This document shows, piece by piece, positions 32,412-43,134 of a DNA stretch of 64,000 nucleotides. A program made the translations under genes and the position numbers. How positions within the stretch are numbered: position 1 is the stretch's first letter; each line of letters begins with the position of its first letter. The stretch is from NCBI GenBank assembly GCA_023055355.1, contig JALJCS010000002.1, positions 76,279,001 through 76,343,000 on the forward strand, read 5' to 3'. Below the pieces are notes generated by a model that was not told the origin of the DNA, made no database searches, and was given only the letters and a program-made list of their open reading frames with translations. The stretch is from Agelaius tricolor. Its lineage: Eukaryota; Chordata; Aves; Passeriformes; Icteridae.

Positions 32412-32587
32412 TGGCCTTGTTTGTTTGTTTTGGTCTGGTTTTTGTTTTGTTTTATTTTGTTTGTTTTATTTTAAGTTTTGTTTGGTTGGTTTTGGTTTTT
32501 TGTTTTTGTTTGCTTTGGGTGGGGGTTTTTTTTGGGTTTTTTGTAGGTTTGGTTTTTTGGGGGGTGCTGGTTTTGGTTTTGTTTTTT
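32412..32587 (+). repeat. T/G-rich low-complexity tract, adjacent to an LTR
   Basis: About 175 bases of T runs with G, GG and a G8 block on the + strand. It ends 44 bp before the LTR that starts at 32631. Open frames across it are artefacts. Confidence 0.9.
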
Positions 32588-32630
32588 TAAATCTACACTG
32601 TTCATTAAAGTGATGTACTTAGTGGCTTGG

Positions 32631-33116
32631 TGTAGTGGTTTAACCCCAGCTGGCAATGAAGCTCACTCCCTTTCCACTGGTGGGATGGGGAAAGAATTCC
32701 AAGACTAAAATGAGAAAAATTCTGGGCTGAGGTAAAGGCAGTCTAACAGGTGAAGTAAAAGCCACACATGAAAGCAAAGCAAAACAGGGAATTTGTTCAC
32801 CATTTTCATGGGCAGGCAGAAGTTGTCAGCCATCTCCAGTGGAGCAGGGCTCCATTGCACACAGCAGTGAATTGGGAAGACAAATGGCTTTGGTCATTTG
32901 TCCCATCTATGTCCCCTCCAACTCTTTGTGCACCCCCTGCCTCCTCACTGCCCAGGCAGTGTGAGAAACAGAAAATTCCCTGCTGCTGTGTAAGCACTTC
33001 TCAGAAATAACAAAAACATCCATGCATTGTCAACTCTATTTTCACCACAAATCAAAACCACAGCCCTGTAGTTGTTACTGTGAATAAAATTAACTCTATC
33101 TTAGCCAAAACCAGCA
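32631..33116 (-). mobile_element. ERV solo LTR, antisense, nearly complete
   Basis: The + strand starts TGTAGTGGTTTAACCCCAGC and ends 'gccaaaaccagca', the antisense form of a common avian LTR whose sense strand ends GGTTAAACCAYGACA. The core motifs 'cactggtgggatggggaaag' and 'aattgggaagacaaatggc' are shared with the copies at 23.2 and 59.9 kb. The sense poly(A) and TATA areas are degraded. I see no clear target-site duplication. Confidence 0.85.
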
Positions 33117-33119
33117 CCC

Positions 33120-34350
33120 TCAGGAGTACAGATCAGTGCTGTGTGAATTCATTTTCATGCTGGCAATGCATTTACACAGCAAACTGGCATCCGTCAGTAG
33201 GGGGATCAGGGTCATGCAAACTCCACATAGTCTAGCACTAAAGAAGCAGATGAGAAAAGAGGCTGCTGCCTCTTTATGTGGCATGAAAGGTTTCAACTTC
33301 AAGGCTGGAATAGAAGTTGAGGAGTTGTTACCTTATACAGATGAAGTTGTACAGCTGTTAAGTGCTACAAAAGTAAAAAAACCCCATTGTTTCTGTGCTT
33401 AGTTATTGGGATTTAAGGGTGTGTGCTCAAATACCTCCCTGTGGAAGAGGAGAGAGAGGCTGGTGCATACCCACTACACACCAGCCTCTGGTACAGAGCT
33501 GGGAGCTGTCTGGTTATGCACCCAGACACTGAAAGAGTTTTGGGGTTCTGCAGCCTAAGCAGAAAGAAGAGCAAACTTCCCTCATTTTCCCATCTTGTGC
33601 TGTATGGAGTCTGCTAAACTGAGTAATCTGATGTGGCATAGCTGATACAGCTGACTTAATATAGCAGTGGGGGGCAAGGTGAGCCATTTTCTTCACAGCT
33701 TGGAATTGAATGAGTCTAGGACAAAGCAGGAAAAGTCCAACACTGAAATTGTTCTTTTTTCTTCATGTAAAGTGCTAATGTTACCAATGTAATAAGTTTA
33801 ACTGTTGGTTTCCCAGCTGTTTTATATTATACAGCATTGGCTCTGAAGTAAAAGAAGCAAAACCAGTCATTGTATCACTTTTTATATGTGCACTAATCAT
33901 TCTTATTCAGCCTAATAGCAATTTTATAATTGCAAGCCCTTGAAACCTGATCTTTATATAGCAGCATGCATTTTTATAGTGATAGAATGTCCAAATTGTA
34001 AAACTGAGTCATTATTTCAAAATTAAATGTACACTTAGTGAGCAGTACCTCAAATTGGCACACGATGGCAGAATGATGACATTTTAAAGCAAATATCCTG
34101 AAGCACATTGTTGGTAGTCATAGAAACTAGTTTGAAATGTAGTCTTTAAGTATGTTTTGCAGAGGCAAATATTTTTTATTTTGCATTTTAAGGTGCAGGT
34201 GATATTACCTTTTCTTTTTTAGTTAGTCTTGAAATCAGCTACATATTTCAGGTCAGAAATTCTATTTGATGGAGAAAAAAGCAGTTAAGAACATAATATG
34301 TGGAGTTATTGTCACAAGCCCTTCAAAACATTCAATGAAAATCCTTGAAT
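33120..34350. other. Intergenic, no gene seen
   Basis: Single-copy AT-rich sequence with short open frames only. Confidence 0.5.
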
Positions 34351-34354
34351 ATTT

Positions 34355-34441
34355 TGTTGTGCTTGGTTTTTTGTTTCTTTGTTTGGGGTTTTGGTTTTTG
34401 GGGGAGTTTTTTGTTTGGTTTTTGTTTCTTGGGGGTTTTTT
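34355..34441 (+). repeat. T/G-rich low-complexity tract
   Basis: About 85 bases of T and G runs on the + strand. The phenylalanine/glycine-rich open frames across it are artefacts. Confidence 0.88.
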
Positions 34442-34449
34442 CAGGTCCT

Positions 34450-36405
34450 TCTTTCCAGGAAGATTTATCCTCCTTATATTGCAGCAAACCTTTGCTTCTT
34501 CACATGAAACCAGACAGCCTGAGTTCCTCATCAGTGAAGAGGAGTTGGAAGTAGTGGTGAGAAATATTTTTCATTTGCTCCTACTGAAACTATTTTATGC
34601 ATCCAAAATTGCTGAAATTATTATGAAGAATCTTTGGTGTTTCTGAGTATCCAGATAGTGACAAATTATTTTCAGAAATGAGTTCTTGAAACAGTCCAAG
34701 GAGTTGATGAAAGTCTTTATATCATGATGTTTGGTTTTCTGATATTTGATTTTGTTGCATTAACATATCTATTTGGCAGAAAAATAATCCAGATACTCTA
34801 TTATTGCAGCACAGAGTCAAAAAAACCACCAATTAATTTTGCTTTGGCTCAAAACCAGTGGCAGGTTCTTCAGTGGAACCCAGGTGTCCATCTGCATTTA
34901 TTCTGGTAGAGAATGGTTTGGGACTGAGATGTCACAGCTCCAGAGAAGCTGAAGCTATTGAGGAAGGATTCAGTGTCACAGGATACATTCATCAACACAA
35001 GGGAAAAATGTTTTGAGTAAGCTTAAAAATATGTGGTAAATTCAGACACTTAATGATGTTGAAACATCTCATGATCTCAGGTTGCTCCAAAGCACACACT
35101 TCTAATGTTTTCACTTGGGATGACTGGAAAGCATTTAAGAGCTGCCCCTCATCATCTGATATTGATGATTCTGCTCTTTCAGAAACCTGAAAATCTACAT
35201 TTCTCACTACATTTCAGAATGCTTTGTTTCCCATTCTGTTTGAGAGGGGGAAAAAAGGAAGATTCTGAGTGAAATTCTTAGATATATCCTCCCCTCCATT
35301 TCCCTTTGCCCAGTTGCACTTGTCTTCACATGTAGGAGTGTTACAGCAAATATTTATACAGAGACAGATTATCCTTTCCCACATGGCATGTTGACACTGC
35401 TTTTAACAAACCCACACATTTTCTGAAGATTTATTTTGAGATTAAAATGTTATGATTTTGGGTATAACTCTAACAAAAGAAGAAAAGCAAATGAAAAATA
35501 AACCAAAACCAACCCAACCAGTGTGTACAGGATAGCTAGAGCGGAATGAAGCATCTTGCTCTTTAATGGAAATCTTCAGCTCTGTGAATTCAAAACAAGA
35601 TGTAACAGCTTCACAGTAAAATTGTTTTGAGGTTTGTTTTGAAGTTTGCTATTGCCATCATACATATGCATTAAACATTTTTGTTATTCAGATAGTAATT
35701 TGCATCAACACCAAGGCTTTATCTCAAATGCTCATGAAGAAGGCTGTTCTTATGTTGGGTCAACTGGAAATTATTCTCCTTTACTGTAGGGCTTTTCATT
35801 AATTAAATGCAAAGAATCTGTTTGACTGCTAATGCCTGTTATACTTCAGATGCAAAAAACCCAACATTTTTCTTATGAGAGTCAGTAAGAAATTGAAAAA
35901 AATGTTGGGTTTTGTTTCTATGTTATTTATATGTTTTAGGGATTTTTTTTTGTTACTTCTGTTCCACTTTCTGACTGCCTCTCTGGTTTTGCTAACTGAA
36001 GCAGAAGCTCTAGAGTGGCCACTTTCTGACCTTGATTGTATTAGTATAAGAATTCAGATGGAAAACTATATGACAATCAGGTAACAGTTGGTCCAGGCAT
36101 TTGAAATGGATACCAGCCATGAATCCCTAAATGTCTGATAGTTCTGCATGAATCAGAGCTGATAAATGGGGACATAGGTTAACAACAGTGGAGATGCTTT
36201 TTTCCTATGCTGTTGTTACTATATACACACTGCTGGTCTGCACTGCCTCACACATATCTTCCATAAATTGTGAGACTCCCCAAAAGGAGCTAAGCTAGAC
36301 CTTGTAAGACAAGACAACTACTCAGCTTAAGAAAAGGAGTAGCAGAAGCCCTGTTCTTTAAGATATTTAATAATGTTCACTCTACCATTGGCAAATATCT
36401 TTACT
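34450..36405. other. Intergenic, no gene seen
   Basis: AT-rich sequence without a recognisable exon, LTR or LINE. Confidence 0.5.
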
Positions 36406-36409
36406 TTGA

Positions 36410-36610
36410 ATCACAGAATCATAGAAATCATAGAAAATTCTCATGAGAGAGAGGTAGAGGGGGAAAATCTTTGCTTATTTTGATGCAGCTTAGGGTATGA
36501 TTTGCTTTCTTGGTTGCAATCACACATTGCTAACTTAAGTCTACTTTTTAATCCCATACAGGGCTGCTCCCAAAGATAAGTCTTTAATTTTTCTCAGGGT
36601 TCTTAGCATT
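36410..36610 (-). mobile_element. CR1 LINE remnants, antisense, very old
   Basis: ATCACAGAATCATAGAA at 36411-36427 looks like the antisense CR1 3' tail. Sequence at 36480-36600 ('gatgcagcttagggtatg', 'ttcttggttgcaatcacaca', 'cagggctgctcccaaag') follows a more 5' segment of antisense CR1. The part between them is lost or too diverged. Confidence 0.5.
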
Positions 36611-36614
36611 CATA

Positions 36615-37875
36615 TCTTGCTTTGCTTTAGACCTTCAAAAATACACAGTAATATTTACCATTTAAACTAATTTTTATACATCTTGAAATTTTATGCAAAT
36701 TGAATGATAACACAAAAGGTACCAAGGGTCAGGGAATGAATTTGTACAGATTTTCATAAACCTAAGTACTTGAAAAGATTTAATTGCTCTCTTTGTTTCA
36801 AAGATAGAATTTGAGACATTGGGTAGGTAAAAGAAAATAAATTGATGGGTATAGATAAAGGAGATATGAGACTGAAAGCCTGAGGAGGAGAGAAAATTTG
36901 AAGAGCAAAAATATGATACAATCCAATTGAGCAGAAATAGAGAACAAAAAATCATCAAGAGACTTCCCTTAAAAGAGACAGTAGAATGGAGATATATTTT
37001 ATAGGATGCTATAGTGGATTAAAGGAAGCCTAAAATGAAAAGCTATATGCAACAAAGGCATCTGTCAATAGGTTTTTCCTTGCTCATTTTATGGCTGAGG
37101 GCTTCCAGCCCTTTCCACATTTGGTTGATTGCAAAGTGTGAAATCTCAGAGGGTCACATTTGTCTTTGGCTTTTGTTGGTGAGAGGCACAGAGCACATCC
37201 CATGGCATGTTGCTCCTGCTATAACAAAACACTTTCCCTCAGGAAGAGTAGGTGGGAAGCTATACAGGGTGCTTTTATCCAAGTACATGGTAGAAATACA
37301 AGAATCAGAGGGTAGACCAGTTTCTATCCAGTGGGCCAAATGCACACTGCAGATTTTAGCCAATATAAAGTTTGATGCAATGCTGATGCTCCTCTTTCCT
37401 GTTCCTTTGTGGTTTTCTGTGGCAAACTTCAGCTTTTCCCTCCACATTTCTACAACATCACTAGACCTGATCTTCTGAAATATTAAAATATCAAAAAGTA
37501 TCACATCTTGGTGATGCTCCAGGCACAGTTGTGTCATGGCCCTTTAGAAAGCCAAGCCTGTTGGGCAACCTGGCATGGCTGGCTCCCCCCAGACAGTCAA
37601 ATCCTCAGAGGGTGCTGCTGCCTGATGTGGGCAGCAATATGCTGTGGCTGCAGCTGAAAAGACATCGTGGGGAGAACCTGAGCCATGGGCAAGGCACGAA
37701 AGAAGTAAATAAGTTATTCCAAATCACTTCTGCCAATAACATGAGGTTGTAAATTGTTTCCCTAACAAGAGTTTCCCTTCATGTAGAGGCTGATGGACCC
37801 AGCACTCAGAAATTTGGTTTTAACCCATTGTACATAGAGTGAAGTCAACACAACCCAGAAATATGCACTCATATC
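36615..37875. other. Intergenic; long but unrecognised open frames
   Basis: A plus-strand frame of 147 codons (37035-37478) and a minus-strand frame of 127 codons (37154-37537) overlap. Neither shows a domain, codon pattern or splice context that I can support. Confidence 0.4.
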
Positions 37876-37879
37876 CCAA

Positions 37880-38463
37880 AAACCCACCGTATCCTGGGCT
37901 GCATCTGAAGCAGAGCTGCCAGCAGGTGGAGGGAGGGGATTCTGCCTCTCCTCTCTGCCTTTGTGAGACCCCACCTGCAGTGCTGCATCAGCTCTGGGCT
38001 CCCAACATAACAAGGACATTGACCTGTTGGAGCAGGTACAGAGGAAGGCCACAGAGGTGCTCAGAGGGCTGGAGCACCTGTCTTCTGAAGAAGACTGAGA
38101 GAGCTGGGGTTGTTCTCCCTGGAGAAAAGGAGAGTCCAGGGAGACCTTAGAGCAGCTTTCCAGATCCAAAAGGCAGCTTATAAGAAATCTGCAGAGGGGG
38201 CTTTTTACAAGGACAAGGGGGGATTATTTTAAACTTAGAAGAGAGTAGGTTTAAATTAGATGTTAGAAGGAGATTCTTTACTGTGGGAGTGGTGAGGCAG
38301 TGGAACAGGCTGCCCAAAGAAGTCATGGCTGTCCCTGGAAGTGTTCAAGGCAAGGCTGGATGGGGCTCTGAGCAGCCTGGTCTAGTGCAAAGTGTCCATG
38401 CCCATGACAGTTCAAACTAGATGATCTTTAAGGTCTTTTCTACCAAGATGTTCTATGATTTTT
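37880..38463 (+). mobile_element. CR1 LINE, 3' part, sense
   Basis: About 580 bp follow the CR1 3' consensus in order: 'atcctgggctgcatctga', 'gagaccccacctgcagtgct', 'ttggagcaggtacagagg', 'gagagctggggttgttctcc', 'ggcagtggaacaggctgcc', 'ggaagtgttcaaggcaagg', 'aactagatgatctttaagg' and a final 'ttctatgattttt'. The end of ORF2 and the 3'UTR are represented; the 5' end is truncated, as usual. It is one of the better-preserved CR1 copies of the window. Confidence 0.9.
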
Positions 38464-38571
38464 AAGTCCTTTTTTTCCCCTAGGAAGCATGGAATTTGGG
38501 TCAATATAGTTGCAATCTTTCTGAGTTTACTTCTAAAATCCTTGTCTCGACTTTCATCCTCTCAGTTCAAC

Positions 38572-39805
38572 TGTTGTAACCCACTGTCTCGGTCCCTCTG
38601 CGAGCCTCTCAGGAGCCCTGGGCCAGTCCCGAGTCGGCAGAGACCGGGGGGCAGCCCCGACAGCAGGGAGACACTGTCTGTGTGTGCCCCGAGGGCACTG
38701 AGGGCACCTGGGCTGGCAGGGAGACACTCTCTGTGTGTGCCCTGAGGGTGCTGAGGGCACCTGGGCTGGCAGGGAGACACTCTCTGTGTGTGCCCCGAGG
38801 GTACTGAGGGCACCTGGGCTGGCAGGGAGACACTGTGTGTGCCCTGAGGGTGCTGAGGGCACCTGGGCTGACAGGGAGACACTCTCTGTGTGTGCCCTGA
38901 GGGTGCTGAGGGCACCTGGGCTGGGGGGAGACACTCTCTGTGTGTGCCCCGAGGGTGCTGAGGGCACCTGGGCCCGCAGGGAGACACTCTCTGTGTGTGC
39001 CCCGAGGGTACCGAGGGTACCTGGGCTGGCAGGGAGACACTGTCTGTGTGTGCCCCGAGGGCACTGAGGGCACCTGGGCTGGCAGGGAGACACTGTCTGT
39101 GTGTGCCCCGAGGGTGCTGAGGGCACCTGGGCTGGCAGGGAGACACTCTCTGTGTGTGCCCCGAGGGTACCGAGGGTACCTGGGCTGGCAGGGAGACACT
39201 GTCTGTGTGTGCCCCGAGGGTGCTGAGGGCACCTGGGCTGGGGGCAGACACTCCCTGTGCCCCGAGGGTGCTGAGGGCACCTGGGCTGGCGCCTGTGCAG
39301 CACAAGAGACACCAGAGACATCGGTAGAAGAGAAAGGGCCGACTCTTAGCAGGGGTTAATCCAAGGTTTTATTAGGAGACCCAAAGAAGCTCCTGCACCT
39401 CAGGGGGCCTCCTGCCGAGAGCCCCGGGAGTGGTGCCAAGGTCACATTTAAAGGGAGGTGGAAACCCAAAGTAGATAACATTTTACCAACCAATAAGTGA
39501 CCCTAAGGGATGGATGCTGGGGGACAGACATATAGGACAGCGTATGGGGCAAGGCTTGGGGGGCTGACCCCTGGCCTCTGGTTATCACTCAACGACCTGG
39601 ACCAAAACTTCTGGATGGAGGGATGGGAGGCTGAGTGATTGACAGAGAGTCAGGGTGGGCGTTTGGGGATGATCTCATCCCAGGAGAGGGGTAACACAGG
39701 TAAAGGGAGGGGGGTACAATTTGGGATAAACCATTTGGGAAAAATACGAGAATACACAACAAAACTACTTCAAAGTATTACAAAGTATAAAAACGCACTA
39801 CAACA
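38572..39805 (-). mobile_element. ERV solo LTR, antisense, carrying an internal minisatellite
   Basis: The + strand begins TGTTGTAACCC and ends CACTACAACA, giving 7-bp inverted ends TGTTGTA/TACAACA. On the sense (minus) strand a poly(A) signal CCTAATAAAACC (about 39368-39379) is followed by sequence that would be R/U5. The minisatellite at 38666-39292 lies in that part. The sense upstream half (39380-39805) has U3-like promoter sequence. Without the minisatellite the element would be about 600 bp. No internal retroviral genes flank it. Six-base flanks do not match, so no target-site duplication is seen. Its high GC content and intact ends suggest a fairly young insertion. The family assignment is inferred from LTR architecture. 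Confidence 0.75.
38666..39292. repeat. 53-bp GC-rich minisatellite, about 12 copies
   Basis: Units start GGGAGACACT and occur at 38666, 38719, 38772, 38825, 38874, 38926, 38979, 39032, 39085, 39138, 39191 and about 39242. The period is 53 bp, with one 49-bp unit. Variants alternate between CTCTCTG and GTCTG and between GTGCTG, GCACTG and GTACCG. Because 53 is not a multiple of three, all frames are used in turn and several stay open on both strands; these are not genes. Confidence 0.95.
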
Positions 39806-39809
39806 ACCC

Positions 39810-41340
39810 TCTCTTTACCATGGCTGCTTACTTTGCACTTCCATTAGCAATCTGCACACTCAGCTGAAACTTGACTGAGCTGTACTTCACCTCTCCCTCA
39901 TTTCTGCTCTTCTGTCTCTCCCCTGACTACTTGGTCCCTGTGTTTTTGCACGTTTGCAGGGATGCTCAATGCTTTTTTCAGTACCTCTGTCCTCATTCTG
40001 TTTCTTGACCTCTTTTGTGTTGTTCTATACTACAGGATGGCTGAGACAAAAAGGCTGGGACAGAGCATATCTCCTTCACTGTTGTGCTGGGGAATTATTT
40101 GTTCCAGGAAACCTGTTATATTAGTCTCACCTATCTTTGTTGTGTTGTTTACTATCAAGCACTTATCCAACAGTGTGAATTGCAATTAACATGAATTATA
40201 CAAATGACAGATTTTGCCCTGGTTTTCTCACATTTTCATAAGTGCTGAGCTGTAAGCACACTTTGTCTTACAAACTTTTTCCAAACTTCAGAGTAGGTGC
40301 TTTTGAAAGCCTTTCATGACTAAGGACATCAGACTTCTGAAGAGGGACACTAGTGCATGAGTAAAATTTACAGTTTCTTAAAATCTAGCCCTGACTTCAT
40401 GACATTTCTATGCTCTGCTGTGGCTTAGATGTGGGTGATGAGGGGCTAGAAAAGGTGTGGGTAGTTAAAGAAGACCATATGGAACATGCTGGTTCACAAA
40501 GTTGAAACTCCGGTGCAATTGTGATTTTTCTTTCTGCTTGCATTAGTCAGAAAAAGTTTTAGGTAATATGAATATGTCAGGACCTGTATCTTGTCTGAGG
40601 CATAAATCATGTCTCTATCTAAGCATCACTTCCTTTACTGTGCATCACCACATACCCTAGAAAACTCTCTTTAAGATGTGTGATTCCAGTAACTGAAGTT
40701 CAATTTCAAGGACACATTTTTGAATCCTAAGCTGGGGCAGTATTTTCCTTTCCTCCTTTAAGAAGTATACATTTAACATAATGCACATTGCAGTTCAAAA
40801 TCTCCCATTTGTTCCTGCAAGGCTGAGATAGTGCTGCTCTTCATGGTCCCAAAAACCATTACTGATCAGCCCTGGCCTAAATGATGCTGCTATTTCATCT
40901 GGAGGCATCTTTCTCTCCAAGCCATATAAATCCAGACTTCTAATGCTATTTCTCTCTTCAGTATTTAGGTACCACCTAACACTTATGGCCAAAATGTCAC
41001 TTGTGTTTTGCCTGTGAAACCAGTTTGTGCAGCAATTGGTCTCCTTTCAAAAGAGTACTATATAAATGTAAGTCATTAATGTTGTCATTACCCAAGGACA
41101 GAACATGATGAAAATGTGCATATATAGTTTTTAGTGCTGGTGTAACTACATCATTCTGTAAGCTTATTTAAATATTATCAGTTTGGCATAATGGTTGTTA
41201 GTTTTAAGCAAGAACAAATACACATGGTTTATGCTTCTATTAGTTCCATTTGGAGAATGCTATTCAACTTAAGGAAATTTTGGATTGGAGGGAGTGAAAT
41301 AAATAGGTTGATTTTAAAAGAACAATGACACAGAATAAAA
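39810..41340. other. Intergenic, no gene seen
   Basis: Single-copy sequence with short open frames on both strands and no recognised element. Confidence 0.5.
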
Positions 41341-41480
41341 AATTAAAGTAACAGAATCATAGAATGGCTGAGGTTGGAAAGGACCTTCAGCATCATTTAG
41401 TTCCAACCCCCCTGCCATGGAGAGAGAAACCTTTCACCAGAGCAAGTTGTTCAGAGCTCCATCCAATCTGGTCTTAAACA

Positions 41481-41817
41481 CCCCTCCTCATGAGGGGAAG
41501 TGGAGGGGGGCTCTCTTCACTTTTGTGACAAGAGACAGGACTTAAGGGGATGGCACAACACTGAGTCAGGGGAGGTCTAGGTTGGATATCAGGAAAAGGT
41601 TTATCACCCAGAGGATGGTTGGGCACTGGAACAGGCTTCCCAGGGAAGTGGTCACAGCACCAAGCCTGACAGAGTTTAAGAAGTGTTTGGACAATGCTCT
41701 TGGGCACATGATGTGACTCTTGGGGTGTCCTGCACAGGGCCAGGAATGAACCTGATGGGTCCCTTCCAACTCAGGATATTCTATGGTTCTATGATCCTGT
41801 GATTCTATGATTCTATT
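41481..41817 (+). mobile_element. CR1 LINE 3' end, sense, nested in an antisense CR1
   Basis: It reads in sense CR1 order ('cttttgtgacaagagacagg', 'aggtctaggttggatatcag', 'gggcactggaacaggcttcc', 'agagtttaagaagtgtttgg') and ends with 'ttctatggttctatgatcct' and further ATTCTATG-like units, the diagnostic 3' tail. Both broken ends of the surrounding antisense CR1 meet at its borders, so it inserted second. Confidence 0.9.
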
Positions 41818-42096
41818 TCTTGGGATGGGATATTCACAGCTTCTCTGAGAAAGCAGTTCCTTTGCCTCAACACCCTCACAGTAAAGATTTTTTTTCCTAA
41901 TGTCTAATCTAAACCTAACCTCTTCCAGTTTGAAACCATTCCCCCATGTCCTGTCACTACACACCCTTGTAAAATCTCACTCTCCATCTTTCTCCTAGGC
42001 TCCCTTCAGGTACTGGAAGGCTGTAATTAGCCTGAAGGCTTCTCTTTCCAGGCTGAAAAACCCAATTCTCTCAGTCTTTCCTCATAGCAGAGGTGC

Positions 42097-42315
42097 TCCA
42101 TTCCTCCAACCACCTTGGTGGCTCCCTCTGTATTTGGGATCTGTGAATGGAAAATGTAGAAGCAGGTGAAGAAGGCAGAGGCGGGTGCACTTTTACTGCT
42201 GTTTGTTACTCTAAGTAGTATCTCTATGTAACCAGTTATTGGTTGGGACAACCTCCAGGATGAGGCCTGAACTGATCCATTCCTCCAAGCACCTTGGTGG
42301 CTCCCTCTGTATTTG
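42097..42315 (+). repeat. 40-bp direct repeats flanking the inverted insertion
   Basis: TCCATTCCTCCAA followed by CACCTTGGTGGCTCCC occurs at 42097-42136 and again at 42276-42315, with one difference in about 40 bases. In an undisturbed CR1 this stretch occurs once, so it was duplicated when the 137-bp inverted segment was placed here. Confidence 0.9.
42136..42272 (+). repeat. Left arm of a 137-bp inverted repeat (copied flank)
   Basis: This segment is the reverse complement of 42558-42691 with only a few differences. It interrupts CR1 sequence, whereas the right arm sits outside the CR1 as ordinary flank, so the left arm is the copied one. Confidence 0.92.
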
Positions 42316-42557
42316 CTCCAACAGGTCCCTGTCCTTCCTGTGCTGGGAGCCCAGAGCTGATGCAGCCCTGCAGGTGGGGTCTCACCAGAGCAGAGCAGAG
42401 GGGCAGAATCCCCTCCCTGGCTCTGCTGGCCACACTGCTCTGGATGCAGCCTGGGACACAATTGCCCTTCTGGGCTGCCAGTGCCCATGGCTGTGTCATG
42501 CCCAGCCTCTCACACACCAGCACCCCCAGCCCTCCTCAGCAGGGCTGCTCTCAATCT

Positions 42558-42691
42558 GTTCAGGCCTCATAGTGGAAGTTGTCCCAGCCAATAACTGGTT
42601 ACATAGAGATACTACTTAGAGTAACAAACAGCAGTACAAGTGCACCCGCCTCTACCTTCACCTGCTTCTACATTTTCCATCCTCAGATCCC
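42558..42691 (-). repeat. Right arm of the inverted repeat (original flank of the CR1)
   Basis: It lies just beyond the antisense CR1 (whose recognisable sequence ends about 42557) and is repeated inverted at 42136-42272. The arms are separated by 285 bp of CR1. Confidence 0.92.
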
Positions 42692-42829
42692 AGAAACTTG
42701 AAACCATAGTAGAAATAATTCATAAAAAAATCTGCCAAGTCTATGTACTTCTACAATAGGATTATTCATTGGCAGGTGGATTCCCCATCTGGCAGTAAGT
42801 GACCAAAAGGCTGAGACCACCACCGTCTC

Positions 42830-43130
42830 ACTTGCAAATTGTTTCACAGTTTAACCAGTCACACTATTCAGAAGATATGCCTCCAGCTCAGTCTAAATTG
42901 TCTGCAATCATATTGCTTCCTTTCCCTTGTTATCCTGAGTAGTTCCTCCCCACCCATGTGTTTAACCTCTCTGAAATATCTGAGGATGGCAATCAGATCC
43001 CTCTGAGTCACTGCTTAGCTAAGCTGTATGCGTTTTGAGCTTCCTTCTTTTCCCATGTAAGTCTTTTCAGACATTTAACCATTTTTCTCCTCTTTCTTGT
43101 GAAAGCCTCAACTGAAATCATTAGAAAAAT
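42830..43130 (-). mobile_element. Possible very old CR1-like LINE remnant, antisense
   Basis: Stretches such as 'cctctctgaaatatctgagg', 'atggcaatcagatccctctg' and the run of short pyrimidine-rich phrases resemble the antisense CR1/L2-type layout. They are strongly diverged, so the call is tentative. Confidence 0.35.
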
Positions 43131-43134
43131 TGCC

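Larger units (their letters stand above)
41350..42557 (-). mobile_element. CR1 LINE, antisense, split by two later events
   Basis: On the + strand it starts with the antisense CR1 3' end 'agaatcatagaatggctgag', 'gttggaaaggaccttcagca' (41352-41480). It resumes at about 41820 ('gggatgggatattcacagct', 'tttgaaaccattcccccatg', 'ggtactggaaggctgtaa') and runs to 42557 ('ggtggggtctcaccagagc', 'cagcagggctgctctcaatc'). A sense CR1 interrupts it at about 41481-41817, and an inverted copy of its flank plus a 40-bp duplication interrupts it at 42137-42315. It is the longest CR1 of the window. Confidence 0.9.

Noticed and set aside
37035..37478. Plus-strand frame of 147 codons
   Set aside because: No recognisable family, overlapped by a minus-strand frame of similar length, and no splice or promoter context that I can support.
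38554..39321. Three overlapping minus-strand frames of 223-255 codons and plus-strand frames of 110-139 codons
   Set aside because: They are the 53-bp minisatellite read in different frames. The period is not a multiple of three, so the same repeat peptide appears in every frame; there is no start context, domain or splice support.
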